A stretch of DNA of 8,127 nt. It comes from an uncultured Eubacteriales bacterium. GTDB taxonomy: Bacteria; Bacillota; Clostridia; Oscillospirales; Acutalibacteraceae. A program made the translations under genes and the position numbers. The notes under the pieces were generated by a model. It was not told the DNA's origin. It searched no databases and was given only the letters and a program-made list of their open reading frames with translations. The stretch is from contig CAKRVQ010000040.1 in the NCBI GenBank assembly GCA_934408795.1, positions 1-8,127 on the forward strand, written 5' to 3'. Below are positions 1 through 7,030 of the stretch, one piece after another (position 1 is the first letter of the stretch; each line of letters starts with the position of its first letter).

Positions 1-78
1 CGCTTTAAGCGAGTCGAGGCGGACTTTTTGTTACGGTGTTACATTGTCGATACCGTCGCATCCGTGTTCGTCGCACAG

Positions 79-912
79 TCAGGCGTTACCGTCGTTCGGG
101 GCAGCGGTGTTAAGAATGTATTCGGCGACGGCGTTTTCGCAGTTGGAGCCTATAACTTCATCGGCGGCAAGTTTTACCTCGTCACGCGCATTTTTCACGG
201 CGACCGCTCTGTCGGCGACGGCAAACATCGGCAGGTCATTGAAGTTATCGCCGAATACGACGCATCTGTCCGCGCCCGAAAGCTCTTTTATTATTTTCAA
301 GGCATTTGCCTTACTTGCGCGTTCGGATGACACTTCAAGGAACCAACCGTTTTTATAATAGACATCCTTGTAAAACGACACATTGAGTCCCTTTATTTTT
401 TTCAGTCTTTCGGCGGCGGGAGCCACCTTTTCATATCCTGCCACCGAGCTGAAAAAGATCACATCTCCCGACAGGTCGTAATTCTTTACTCTCTCGAATT
501 TGCGATATGAATCCTTACGCTTTTCATAAAACTCACGCTGCTCCTTTGAAGCAAACTCGGTGAAGATGACATCGGTGTTGTTATCGTAATACCTATACAC
601 ATTCGGAGGGCATTGGCATTCAAGCAGTATTTTCAGTGTCTCGTTTCTTACCTCTTCGTCTATGGCTTCAAAATGCAACACTCTTTTAAGGTCCGGCGAT
701 ACGATCAGGGTCCCGTTCATCAGGGCGACGGGAGCAGACGGGTGAACGGCAGCAAATATGTAATCGCAGTCTGCTATGCTCCTTGCGGTCGACACCGATA
801 TAAGTGTGCCTTTTGAGGTCAGGTCGTTTATGATCTGTGCCGTGCGGTCGGAAACCGACGCATCGGGCATCAGCAGGGTACCGTCAAGGTCGGTCATATA
901 AAGTGTCTTCAT
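79..912 (-). CDS. Cof-type HAD-superfamily phosphatase
   Basis: This 277-residue protein is a cytosolic HAD hydrolase of the Cof/IIB type, a family that removes phosphate from sugar phosphates, nucleotides or cofactors such as FMN and PLP; the substrate cannot be told from sequence. Motif I is DLDGT at residues 8-12, with D8 the expected nucleophile and D10 the acid/base. Motif II falls in the VSTARS stretch (S41/T42). The middle, about residues 85-195, is the alpha/beta cap typical of the class. Motif III is K201, and motif IV is GDNFND at 221-226, whose acidic residues hold Mg2+. All catalytic residues are present and the length is normal. The ATG at 912 overlaps the stop of the upstream ABC-F gene as ATGA and has a GGAGGG ribosome site about 7 nt upstream, so translational coupling is likely. 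No promoter of its own is visible. No convincing terminator is seen in the 78 bases left in the window. Confidence 0.93.
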   Translation of the reverse strand: MKTLYMTDLDGTLLMPDASVSDRTAQIINDLTSKGTLISVSTARSIADCDYIFAAVHPSAPVALMNGTLIVSPDLKRVLHFEAIDEEVRNETLKILLECQCPPNVYRYYDNNTDVIFTEFASKEQREFYEKRKDSYRKFERVKNYDLSGDVIFFSSVAGYEKVAPAAERLKKIKGLNVSFYKDVYYKNGWFLEVSSERASKANALKIIKELSGADRCVVFGDNFNDLPMFAVADRAVAVKNARDEVKLAADEVIGSNCENAVAEYILNTAAPNDGNA

Positions 913-2936
913 TGTTTTCCCTCCGCTTCTTCAAGCCGAATCGTGAGCTCCGCCCAGTGTTCGGTCAGTTCCTCGAGCCGGTTGTTTACGGTTTCCAGTT
1001 CCTCGGTCAGCTCGGCAACTTTGAGATAGTCGGAAGCCGTTTCTTCGTTCATCAGCATCCCGTTCAGTTCGGCGGTGCGGGACTCAAGATAGGATATCTC
1101 GGCTTCGGTTTTCCCTATTTCGGTGCGAAGTGTCCGCATTTTGGAGGCGTCGGCTTTTCTCTTCAGGTATTCAGCCTTGTTTTTGGAGATGGGTGCTTCG
1201 GGTCTGCGTTCCTCCGTTTTACGGTCATAACTGACGCTATCGGTCGGGGGTCCGCCCTGCCCTCCCGTGTTTTTCCGGGTGCAGTTTCCGTTACCCGTGC
1301 CGACGGCTGCGCCGCCCGCATTTCCGCTCTCCGAGCCGCAGTCCGCGGCAGGCGGTGCGATCGCATTCATATAGTCGTCATAGTTGCCCGAAAATGATTC
1401 TATCCCGTTTTCGGTCAACCGCACTATTCTTGTCGCCAGTGAATTTATGAAGTATCGGTCATGGGATATCACAAACAGTGTTCCGCGATATTCCTTCAGT
1501 GCCGCTTCAAGCGCCTCTCTCGACGGAAGGTCAAGGTGGTTGGTAGGTTCATCAAGGAAGAGAAAGTTTGCTTTTTTGAGTCCGAGTTTGCAAAGCAGGA
1601 CCTTGGCGCGTTCTCCGCCGCTCATATCCCCTATTTTTTCAAAGACCTCGTCGCCTCTGAATCCGTAAGCGGCAAGTGCGGAGCGGAGCTCGGTGTCTCC
1701 TATCGCGGGGAAGGAGTCGCGCAGTTCACCGAAAGCGGATCTGTCCGAGCGGACGCCTTCGCCGTGCTGATCGAAGTATCCCGTTATCACTCCCGCCCCG
1801 AATTTCACCTTAGGACTGCTCAGCAGTTGCTTCATAAGGGTCGTCTTTCCGCAGCCGTTTGAGCCTATAAGGAACACCCGCTCCCTTATTTTTATATCCA
1901 GGCAGACATTCTTATAAAGCACCCTGTCACCGAAGGCGGCGGAGAGTCCCTCCGCGAAAAGACAATCGTTCCCCGTCTCGCATTTAACGGGGAAGGTCGG
2001 CGCAATGGGCGTCTCCTCACTCTCGGGCTTTTTAAGGTCTTTTACAAGGCGTTCTATCTGTTTTTCCTTGCTTTCGGCGGTCTTTATATTCTTTTCTTTA
2101 TTCCATCTGCGCTGCTGCTCGATGATCCCTTCTATTCTGCGAACCTCGCGCATCGTGTTTTCGTATTCTTTAAGTTCGGTCTGCTTTTGCAGTTCCCTTA
2201 CTTCTCTGAATTTTGAGTAGTTACCGTTTACGATATAAAGCCTGCGGTTCTCGAAAGAAAATGTCCTGTTTGTGACCCTGTCAAGAAAATACCGGTCATG
2301 GGAAATGATCATCGCGGCGCCTTTGAAGGACGATATGTAGTCTTCAAGCCACTTGACCGATTCAATATCAAGGTGGTTTGTCGGCTCGTCAAGCAGCATA
2401 AGGTCGGGAGCCGAAAGAAGAAGTCTGCAAAGTTCAAGCTTTGAGCGCTGACCTCCCGACAGGCTTGAAACGGGCAAATTTATTTCGTCATCCGAAAACC
2501 CGAGGCCTTTAAGGGCGGCAGTCGTCCGTGATCTGTAGGTAAGTCCGCCGTTCCCGATAAAATGCTCGTTAAGGGCGGAGTATTCGGCAATGACGGTTTC
2601 GGAATGCGAAGTTTCAAGTTCCTTTGACAGTTTTTCAAGGCGCGTTTCCTCGTTTATCAGGTCATCAAAGACCGAGACCGCTTCCCTGTACGCCGTTCTG
2701 CTGCTGTCGCGGCAGGCATGCTGCTGCAGATATCCGATGTTAAGTCCCGCTGAGCGGACAACACCGCCCTCCTCGGAGGAAAGCTTTCCGAGCAGTATAT
2801 TGAAAAGAGTGGTTTTTCCGCAGCCGTTTGAGCCGATTATGCCTATTTTATCGTTCCGTTCCACGCCGAAAGAGACATCCCGAAACAAAGAATTATCTCC
2901 GAATGACATTTTAAGTCCGTTTGCCGACAATATCAT
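909..2936 (-). CDS. ABC-F family ATPase (ribosome-associated, Uup/YdiF-like)
   Basis: This 675-residue protein has two fused ABC ATPase domains and no membrane segment, the hallmark of ABC-F proteins, which bind the ribosomal E site and act on stalled or antibiotic-bound ribosomes. Domain 1 has Walker A GSNGCGKTT (35-43), signature LSGGQ (159-163), Walker B LMLLDEP (179-185, catalytic E184) and switch H213. A charged helical linker rich in R, K and E follows (about 240-310), matching the P-site tRNA interaction arm. Domain 2 has Walker A at 358-366, signature MSGGE (438-442), Walker B with E463, and H492. A Gly/Asn/Ala-rich spacer (about 530-572) leads to a charged C-terminal coiled coil (about 585-675), as in Uup/YdiF. 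The frame stays open to 3065, but I chose ATG 2936: it has AAAGGAG 9 nt upstream, starts directly with the conserved first strand, and lies downstream of a good promoter whose likely start site (about 3003) is inside the longer frame. Antibiotic resistance is possible but not indicated. Confidence 0.95.
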   Translation of the reverse strand: MILSANGLKMSFGDNSLFRDVSFGVERNDKIGIIGSNGCGKTTLFNILLGKLSSEEGGVVRSAGLNIGYLQQHACRDSSRTAYREAVSVFDDLINEETRLEKLSKELETSHSETVIAEYSALNEHFIGNGGLTYRSRTTAALKGLGFSDDEINLPVSSLSGGQRSKLELCRLLLSAPDLMLLDEPTNHLDIESVKWLEDYISSFKGAAMIISHDRYFLDRVTNRTFSFENRRLYIVNGNYSKFREVRELQKQTELKEYENTMREVRRIEGIIEQQRRWNKEKNIKTAESKEKQIERLVKDLKKPESEETPIAPTFPVKCETGNDCLFAEGLSAAFGDRVLYKNVCLDIKIRERVFLIGSNGCGKTTLMKQLLSSPKVKFGAGVITGYFDQHGEGVRSDRSAFGELRDSFPAIGDTELRSALAAYGFRGDEVFEKIGDMSGGERAKVLLCKLGLKKANFLFLDEPTNHLDLPSREALEAALKEYRGTLFVISHDRYFINSLATRIVRLTENGIESFSGNYDDYMNAIAPPAADCGSESGNAGGAAVGTGNGNCTRKNTGGQGGPPTDSVSYDRKTEERRPEAPISKNKAEYLKRKADASKMRTLRTEIGKTEAEISYLESRTAELNGMLMNEETASDYLKVAELTEELETVNNRLEELTEHWAELTIRLEEAEGKQ

Positions 2937-2945
2937 TCCGCACCG

Positions 2946-2952
2946 CTCCTTT
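2946..2952 (-). promoter_or_regulatory. Ribosome binding site of the ABC-F gene
   Basis: On the minus strand AAAGGAG lies 9 nt before ATG 2936. It decides between this start and the longer open frame reaching to 3065, whose earlier candidate starts would fall close to or upstream of the predicted transcription start. Confidence 0.85.
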
Positions 2953-3009
2953 CTCACCGACATTCGTAATGCATAAAACATCCGAGATTTTTTCGGCATC
3001 ACAATGCTT

Positions 3010-3038
3010 ATACTACCCGATTTACGCTTATTTGTCAA
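3010..3038 (-). promoter_or_regulatory. Sigma-A-type promoter for the ABC-F/HAD operon
   Basis: The minus strand reads TTGACA (3038-3033), a 17-bp spacer, then TAGTAT (3015-3010). The -35 is a perfect consensus match and the -10 differs by one base. Transcription should start near 3003, giving an untranslated leader of roughly 67 nt. The 42-nt hairpin at 3060-3101 lies upstream of this promoter, so it should not be part of this transcript. Confidence 0.85.
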
Positions 3039-3052
3039 GCAAACAGCAAGGG

Positions 3053-3109
3053 TCACGGTCGGCAAAGCGCTGCTTTTTCAGTAAAAAGCAGCGCTTTGCC
3101 GATCACGGT
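3053..3109. repeat. Perfect 42-nt hairpin flanked by a 7-bp direct repeat
   Basis: The 19-nt arm CGGCAAAGCGCTGCTTTTT (3060-3078) is followed by the loop CAGT and its exact reverse complement (3083-3101); T3059 and A3102 extend the pairing to 20 bp. TCACGGT occurs immediately on the left (3053-3059) and again on the right (3103-3109), in the same orientation. The T/A runs are at the loop end of the stem, not at its base, and no T run follows in either direction, so this does not look like a normal intrinsic terminator. It sits between the two divergent promoters. It may be a small dispersed palindromic repeat with a target duplication, a DNA-binding site or cruciform, or a terminator of unusual form. 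The repeat itself is certain; its role is unknown. Confidence 0.9.
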
Positions 3110-3133
3110 TTTCCTGTCGGTATAAAGTGATCG
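3100..3133. repeat. Operator-like inverted repeat CGATCAC/GTGATCG
   Basis: CGATCAC (3100-3106) is matched by its exact reverse complement GTGATCG (3127-3133) across 20 nt. It lies just upstream of the metG -35 box (3153) and overlaps the right end of the large hairpin. Centre-to-centre spacing is 27 bp, so a dimeric regulator would have to contact half-sites about two and a half turns apart. A 7-bp repeat can arise by chance; a role in regulation is only inferred. Confidence 0.35.
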
Positions 3134-3152
3134 ACGACGGTGAAACAAAACC

Positions 3153-3181
3153 TTGTATTTACGCCTTCCCGGGTGTATAAT
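3153..3181 (+). promoter_or_regulatory. Sigma-A-type promoter for metG-tatD
   Basis: TTGTAT (3153-3158), a 17-bp spacer, and a perfect TATAAT (3176-3181). Transcription should begin near 3188, leaving a leader of about 128 nt before the metG start codon. It points away from the ABC-F promoter, making this a divergent promoter region. Confidence 0.85.
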
Positions 3182-3187
3182 GTCGGT

Positions 3188-3315
3188 GTATAAATTATTA
3201 AGCGGATATCCGATATACCGCGCATTATCTCGGTATCTGTCGGAAAGTCGGAAATTAATTGAGTTGTCCCGCCCTTCACGGTATGAGGCGGGGCGACGCC
3301 GTACGGAGGATCAAA
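3188..3315 (+). promoter_or_regulatory. Structured 5' leader of metG (two hairpins)
   Basis: The predicted leader holds two stem-loops. The first pairs TCCGA (3209-3213) with TCGGA (3240-3244) and ATACCG (3215-3220) with CGGTAT (3231-3236), separated by a small internal loop. The second is stronger: 3263-3273 pairs with 3287-3297 over 11 continuous positions including two G-U pairs, with a further TCA/TGA pairing near the loop. It ends 7 nt before the ribosome site. No T run follows either stem, so neither is a terminator. No T-box motif (AGGGTGGTACCGCG-like) or other recognised riboswitch core is visible. Control of translation or mRNA stability is possible but inferred. Confidence 0.5.
3305..3310 (+). 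promoter_or_regulatory. Ribosome binding site of metG
   Basis: GGAGGA lies 5 nt before ATG 3316. This rules against the in-frame TTG at 3259, which has no ribosome site and falls inside the leader just ahead of the second hairpin. Confidence 0.9.
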
Positions 3316-5271
3316 ATGCCTGACAAGAAAAAGTTTTACATTACCACCGCCATAGCCTACACATCACGGAAGCCCCACATAGGCAACACCTATGACATCG
3401 TGCTTGCGGACATGATAGCCCGTTACAAGAGGATGATGGGATATGATGTGTATTTTATGACGGGTTCGGACGAGCATGGTCAGAAGATCGAGGAGTATGC
3501 AAACGCCGCGGGCATTTCCCCCAAGGAATTTGTCGACAATGTCTCATCCGAGATCAAAGGTGTCTGGAAGAGTATGAACACGACATACGACAAGTTTATA
3601 CGCACCACGGATGAGCAGCACGAAAAGGTCGTACAGAAGATATTCAAAAAGCTCTATGATCAGGGAGATATATACAAGGGTTCATATGAAGGAAAGTACT
3701 GTGTTCCCTGTGAGTCCTTTTTCACCCCCTCTCAGCTTGTGGACGGCAAATGTCCCGACTGCGGCCGCGAGGTTACCGATGCAAAGGAGGAGGCTTATTT
3801 TCTGCGTCTCGGGAAGTATGCCGACCGTTTGCTTGAGTATTATGAAAGCAATCCCGATTTCTTCACTCCCGCTTCAAGAAAAGCGGAGATGATCAACAAT
3901 TTCATCAAACCCGGTCTTACCGATCTTTGCGTTTCAAGAACCTCATTCAAGTGGGGCATTCCAGTGACCTTTGACGACAAGCATGTCATCTATGTTTGGC
4001 TTGATGCGCTTTCGAACTACATCACCGGCATAGGCTACGATCCCGACGGCAGCAGTGAGCAGTACAAAAAGTTATGGCCTGCCGATCTGCATGTCATCGG
4101 TAAGGATATCGTCCGTTTTCACACGATATATTGGCCGATAATTCTGATGGCCCTCGGTGAGCCGCTGCCGAAGCAGGTGCTCGGACATCCGTGGGTGCTT
4201 TTCGGCGAAGACAAGATGAGCAAATCCAAGGGAAATGTAATATATGCCGACGAGCTTGCCGCGCGGTTCGGCGCCGATGCGGTCAGGTATTATCTGCTTT
4301 CGCAGATGCCGTTTGCGCAGGACGGCGGCATAACACATGAGAGTTTTATAAATGTTTACAACACCGATCTTGCGAACATACTCGGCAATCTTGTGAACCG
4401 CAGCGTCGCCATGACAAACAAGTATTTCGGCGGCACGGTACACAAAGGTGAGCCCGAAAACGATTTTGACCGCGATCTCATATCCACCGTCGAAAGCACG
4501 GTCAAAAAGTACACCGAGGCAATGGACCGGTATTACAATGCGGATGCGGCAGGCACGGTCATTGAGCTTGCCAAGCGCTGCAACAAATACATTGATGAAA
4601 CGACGCCCTGGCTGCTCGCAAAAGACGAGAGCAGGAAGGGATATCTGTCGACCGTGCTTTACAATCTGCTTGAAGCGATAAGGGTGACGGCGGTGCTCCT
4701 TTCGCCGATAATGCCCGAAAGCTCCGACAAGATACTTGCCGAGCTCGGCACCGACGAGAAGTCGACGGTGTTCGGCACGGTAAGCGAATACACGGTCGGC
4801 GAAGCCGTTCCGCTTTTTGCCCGTCTTGACGCGGAAAAGGTGCTCGCTGAGCTGACTGCGGAGGCTGAGAAAAAGATGGCGGAGGCAAAGGAAGAGAACC
4901 GAAAGGTAAGTGAGACCGCTGCCGCCGAAAACGCGGTCACTCTCGACAAGATACCGATAGACGATTTTTGCAGGGTAGATCTTCGCACCGCAAAGGTGTT
5001 GACCTGCGAGAAGGTTCAAAAATCCAAAAAGCTTTTGAAGATAACCCTTGACGACGGAACGGGCGCCGAGCGCATTGTCGCTTCGGGAATTGCGAAATGG
5101 TATGCTCCCGAGGATCTTATCGGGCACACGGTCATTATTGTATCAAATCTCAAGCCCGCGACCCTCTGCGGGATCGAATCCAACGGTATGATCCTTGCGG
5201 CTGATGTCGGCGGGGACGAGGCAAGGGTGATTTTCGCGGACGGAATACCCGTCGGCAGCAAGGTGAGATAA
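3316..5271 (+). CDS. metG: Methionyl-tRNA synthetase with C-terminal tRNA-binding domain
   Basis: This 651-residue class I synthetase charges tRNA-Met with methionine in the cytoplasm, for both initiation and elongation. The Rossmann fold carries the ATP signature HIGN (21-24, a variant of HIGH) and KMSKS (300-304, inside DKMSKSKGN). The connective peptide has one four-cysteine zinc knuckle, C129-x2-C132 and C146-x2-C149. The methionine pocket region includes VWLDALSNY (227-235). Residues about 345-500 form the helical anticodon-binding domain. A Lys/Glu/Ala-rich linker (about 505-540) leads to an OB-fold of the Trbp111/EMAPII type (about 545-651), with FCRVDLRTAK and the late ESNGMILAA motif; in relatives this domain drives dimerisation and tRNA binding. 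Length and layout are typical of Firmicutes MetRS. ATG 3316 is chosen over TTG 3259 because of its GGAGGA site. It heads an operon with tatD, as in many Firmicutes. Confidence 0.98.
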   Translation: MPDKKKFYITTAIAYTSRKPHIGNTYDIVLADMIARYKRMMGYDVYFMTGSDEHGQKIEEYANAAGISPKEFVDNVSSEIKGVWKSMNTTYDKFIRTTDEQHEKVVQKIFKKLYDQGDIYKGSYEGKYCVPCESFFTPSQLVDGKCPDCGREVTDAKEEAYFLRLGKYADRLLEYYESNPDFFTPASRKAEMINNFIKPGLTDLCVSRTSFKWGIPVTFDDKHVIYVWLDALSNYITGIGYDPDGSSEQYKKLWPADLHVIGKDIVRFHTIYWPIILMALGEPLPKQVLGHPWVLFGEDKMSKSKGNVIYADELAARFGADAVRYYLLSQMPFAQDGGITHESFINVYNTDLANILGNLVNRSVAMTNKYFGGTVHKGEPENDFDRDLISTVESTVKKYTEAMDRYYNADAAGTVIELAKRCNKYIDETTPWLLAKDESRKGYLSTVLYNLLEAIRVTAVLLSPIMPESSDKILAELGTDEKSTVFGTVSEYTVGEAVPLFARLDAEKVLAELTAEAEKKMAEAKEENRKVSETAAAENAVTLDKIPIDDFCRVDLRTAKVLTCEKVQKSKKLLKITLDDGTGAERIVASGIAKWYAPEDLIGHTVIIVSNLKPATLCGIESNGMILAADVGGDEARVIFADGIPVGSKVR

Positions 5272-5277
5272 CGGAAG

Positions 5278-6072
5278 ATGGCAATTTCCTTTGAAAACCC
5301 TTACTCCGTCGGCATTGTCGACACTCACGCTCATTACGACGACGCACGCTTTGACGGTTGCCGCGACGAGCTTTTGGACGAGCTTGAAGCCTTCGGTGTC
5401 ACTGCCGTTATCAACAATTCGACCGACTGTTATAAGAGTGCGGAAGACTGTCTTAAAATGAGCAGACGGCATCGTATCTGCTATTCGGCGTTCGGTGTTC
5501 ACCCTCTCAACATTGAGGACAACGGTCCGATTGATACCGAGCGGCTGGAAAAGCTTTTGCGTGATGATAAGTGCGTTGCGCTGGGTGAGATAGGACTTGA
5601 TTATCACTACACGCCCGAGACTGCCGAAAAACAGAAAGATTATTTTTGCCGACAGCTTGAGCTCGCAAAGTCTCTTGACATTCCGGTGACGGTACATGAC
5701 CGTGAAGCGCATTCGGACACATTGGAGATCCTTAAAAAATACCGTCCGAAAGGCACTGTACACTGCTTTTCGGGGTCGGTCGAATCGGCAAGGGAAATAA
5801 TCGGTCTCGGTATGTATATCGGGATCGGAGGTGTTGTGACATTCAACAACGCGAGGAAGCTTTCGGAGGTCGCAAAAGCGATCCCGCTTGACAGGATTCT
5901 TCTTGAGACCGACGCGCCGTATTTGGCTCCCGTTCCCTATCGCGGCGAAACAAACCATTCGGGTATGATCATCCGCGTTGCGGAAAAGATCGCCGCCTTG
6001 CGCGGCATCGATACCGAATCGGTGCTAACCGCATCAAAAGAAAACGCCGGAGAGCTTTACGGGATCATATAG
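5278..6072 (+). CDS. tatD: TatD-family metal-dependent DNase
   Basis: This 264-residue TIM-barrel protein belongs to the TatD family (YabD/YcfH group), cytosolic metal-dependent hydrolases with DNase or 3'-5' exonuclease activity linked to DNA repair and oxidative stress. The metal ligands are all present: H17 and H19 in DTHAH, E104 in GEIGLDYH, H140 in VHDREAH, H162 in HCFSGS, and D212 in LETDAPYLAP. The closing RGETNHS motif (222-228) matches the usual RG-x-x-N-x-P region, but with Ser after His where Pro is common. The start has about 10 more residues before the barrel than most relatives; no other ATG precedes DTHAH. The gene begins 6 nt after the metG stop. Its best ribosome match is AAGGTGA inside the end of metG, about 11 nt from the ATG, which suggests coupling to metG translation. 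In Bacillus the order metS-yabD-rnmV-ksgA is standard; here a terminator follows instead. Confidence 0.96.
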   Translation: MAISFENPYSVGIVDTHAHYDDARFDGCRDELLDELEAFGVTAVINNSTDCYKSAEDCLKMSRRHRICYSAFGVHPLNIEDNGPIDTERLEKLLRDDKCVALGEIGLDYHYTPETAEKQKDYFCRQLELAKSLDIPVTVHDREAHSDTLEILKKYRPKGTVHCFSGSVESAREIIGLGMYIGIGGVVTFNNARKLSEVAKAIPLDRILLETDAPYLAPVPYRGETNHSGMIIRVAEKIAALRGIDTESVLTASKENAGELYGII

Positions 6073-6144
6073 ATCCTTGCGCCCCACGGCAGGTCATCTT
6101 ATCCCGCTATCGAAATTTCCGTCAACGGAACATTTACAATAAGC

Positions 6145-6178
6145 AAAATGCGACTGTCGCAAGACAGTCGCATTTTTT
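6145..6178 (+). terminator. Intrinsic terminator after tatD, probably bidirectional
   Basis: AAAATGCGACTGTC (6145-6158) pairs perfectly with GACAGTCGCATTTT (6163-6176) around a GCAA tetraloop, and a run of six T (6173-6178) ends the plus-strand transcript. The loop is GNRA-type on the plus strand. On the minus strand the stem is followed by TTTTGCTT, a weaker T run, so it may also stop transcription of the convergent surface-protein operon ending at 6227. The hairpin fills the 154-bp gap between the convergent genes together with otherwise featureless sequence. Confidence 0.93.
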
Positions 6179-6226
6179 ATTGCAGAAATATGGACAGGGC
6201 GTATGGAAAAATGTATACCGTCGGGA

Positions 6227-7012
6227 TCAATGTTTGTTTGATCTCTTTTTCCTGACAGCGACGATAACTATGATCGCTGCCGCGATCACAAGGACGCCGG
6301 CTCCGACGGCGACCGGGACAATCGGAAAACTGCGATCGGTCTTTTCGGGTATGCTTGTGTTGCCCGACGGATCGGTGTTATCGGGTTTTTCCTGCTCTGA
6401 GGAATTTCCATCACTCGGGGTCGTCTCCTCGCCGTCGATCATATAAAGGATATCAACGGGGAAATAATCTATTCCCGCCGCCTCGGTATAAGCCCAGGAG
6501 CCGTCGGCATTAAGGCTCACCTTGCCGACAAAGTTGAATGCACCTGTGGTTTTCACTTCGGAGGCCTCATAGAATTTATCGGTGGGTCCGTAAAAGTCAG
6601 AGCAGAGGTAATAAGTCTCCCCTGCCTTCAGGGTAACATACTCCGATTTTTCCAGATAGGCATATTCAAAGGTTCCGTCGGTCGAATCCTCGTAACCCTG
6701 AACGGTCACGCCCGAAAGCATAAGCGCGCCTTCGGAATCGGTTATCAAAAATGCATGGCTGATATTTGCCCCTGTGAAGAACATTCTTCCGACACCGGTG
6801 ACCGTGATATCCTTATCGCCGACCTTTATCGCGGCTCCCGCCCATCCGACTTCAACGGGAGAGGGATCGCCCGTGACATTTTTTTCGCCTTTCAGTTCTA
6901 TGCTTTCTATACCGCTCTTGCCGGGCTTTGCAGCCGACGCCGAAAGGGCAGTCGAAGAAAATACAAATACCGCCGCGAGCACAAGGGTCATAATTCTTAT
7001 AAAATGTTTCAT
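6227..7012 (-). CDS. Secreted single-domain surface protein with C-terminal membrane anchor
   Basis: I do not recognise this 261-residue protein by name. Residues 1-28 are a signal peptide (basic start KHFIR, long hydrophobic core, likely cleavage after ASA or ASAA). Residues about 52-190 form one beta-rich domain with the same landmarks as both repeats of the upstream gene: GWAG, VGDKDITVTGVGR, a His before a hydrophobic strand (H86), LKAGETYY, SDFYG and DKFY. It ends in a W...FPVDILY strand. Residues about 193-228 are a polar linker rich in S, T, P, D, E and N. A transmembrane helix (about 229-253) and the tail RKKRSNKH follow, so the domain should face outside with the tail in the cytoplasm. 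A PEKTD stretch (222-226) precedes the helix, but no xPxTG motif is present. ATG 7012 has GAGGA about 6-7 nt upstream. The gene starts 18 nt after the upstream gene's stop, so the two are probably cotranscribed. Carbohydrate or peptide binding is a guess. Confidence 0.85.
   Translation of the reverse strand: MKHFIRIMTLVLAAVFVFSSTALSASAAKPGKSGIESIELKGEKNVTGDPSPVEVGWAGAAIKVGDKDITVTGVGRMFFTGANISHAFLITDSEGALMLSGVTVQGYEDSTDGTFEYAYLEKSEYVTLKAGETYYLCSDFYGPTDKFYEASEVKTTGAFNFVGKVSLNADGSWAYTEAAGIDYFPVDILYMIDGEETTPSDGNSSEQEKPDNTDPSGNTSIPEKTDRSFPIVPVAVGAGVLVIAAAIIVIVAVRKKRSNKH
6443..6844 (-). repeat. Surface domain copy 3, in the downstream gene
   Basis: This diverged copy keeps the skeleton: GWAGAAIKVGDKDITVTGVGR, SHAFLI, LKAGETYY, SDFYG, TDKFY and PVDILY. 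It differs by a slightly longer acidic loop (YEDSTDGT) and by a Cys next to the SD motif. The WGPL ending of copies 1 and 2 is replaced by YFPV. Confidence 0.85.
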
Positions 7013-7030
7013 ATTCGTTCCTCGGTTCAG

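Noticed and set aside
1..78. Possible terminator or next gene after the HAD phosphatase; the near-palindrome CGCTTTAAGCG lies at the left edge.
   Set aside because: Only short weak pairings are present, with no T run suitable for the minus strand and no coding signal. There is too little sequence to judge.
837..1397. Plus-strand open frame of 186 codons opposite the ABC-F C-terminus.
   Set aside because: It is antisense to the coiled-coil and Gly-rich region of a clear gene, and its translation has no domain-like features.
2937..3065. A 43-residue N-terminal extension of the ABC-F protein.
   Set aside because: The extension has no conserved features, most of it overlaps the predicted promoter and start site, and ATG 2936 has a strong ribosome site.
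3060..3101. The large hairpin as an ordinary intrinsic terminator.
   Set aside because: The T and A runs are at the loop end and no T run follows the stem on either strand; no gene is transcribed into it from the predicted promoters.
3188..3315. T-box or SAM riboswitch ahead of metG.
   Set aside because: No T-box core sequence, no S-box-like conserved core and no terminator/antiterminator pair could be found.
4072..5127. Long open frame of 351 codons antisense to metG.
   Set aside because: It is fully opposite the well-supported metG, and its translation shows no recognisable domain or plausible ribosome site. It is a by-product of codon bias.
5143..5958. Open frame of 271 codons antisense to the end of metG and most of tatD.
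   Set aside because: It mirrors conserved coding sequence, has no family motifs, and crosses the metG-tatD junction.
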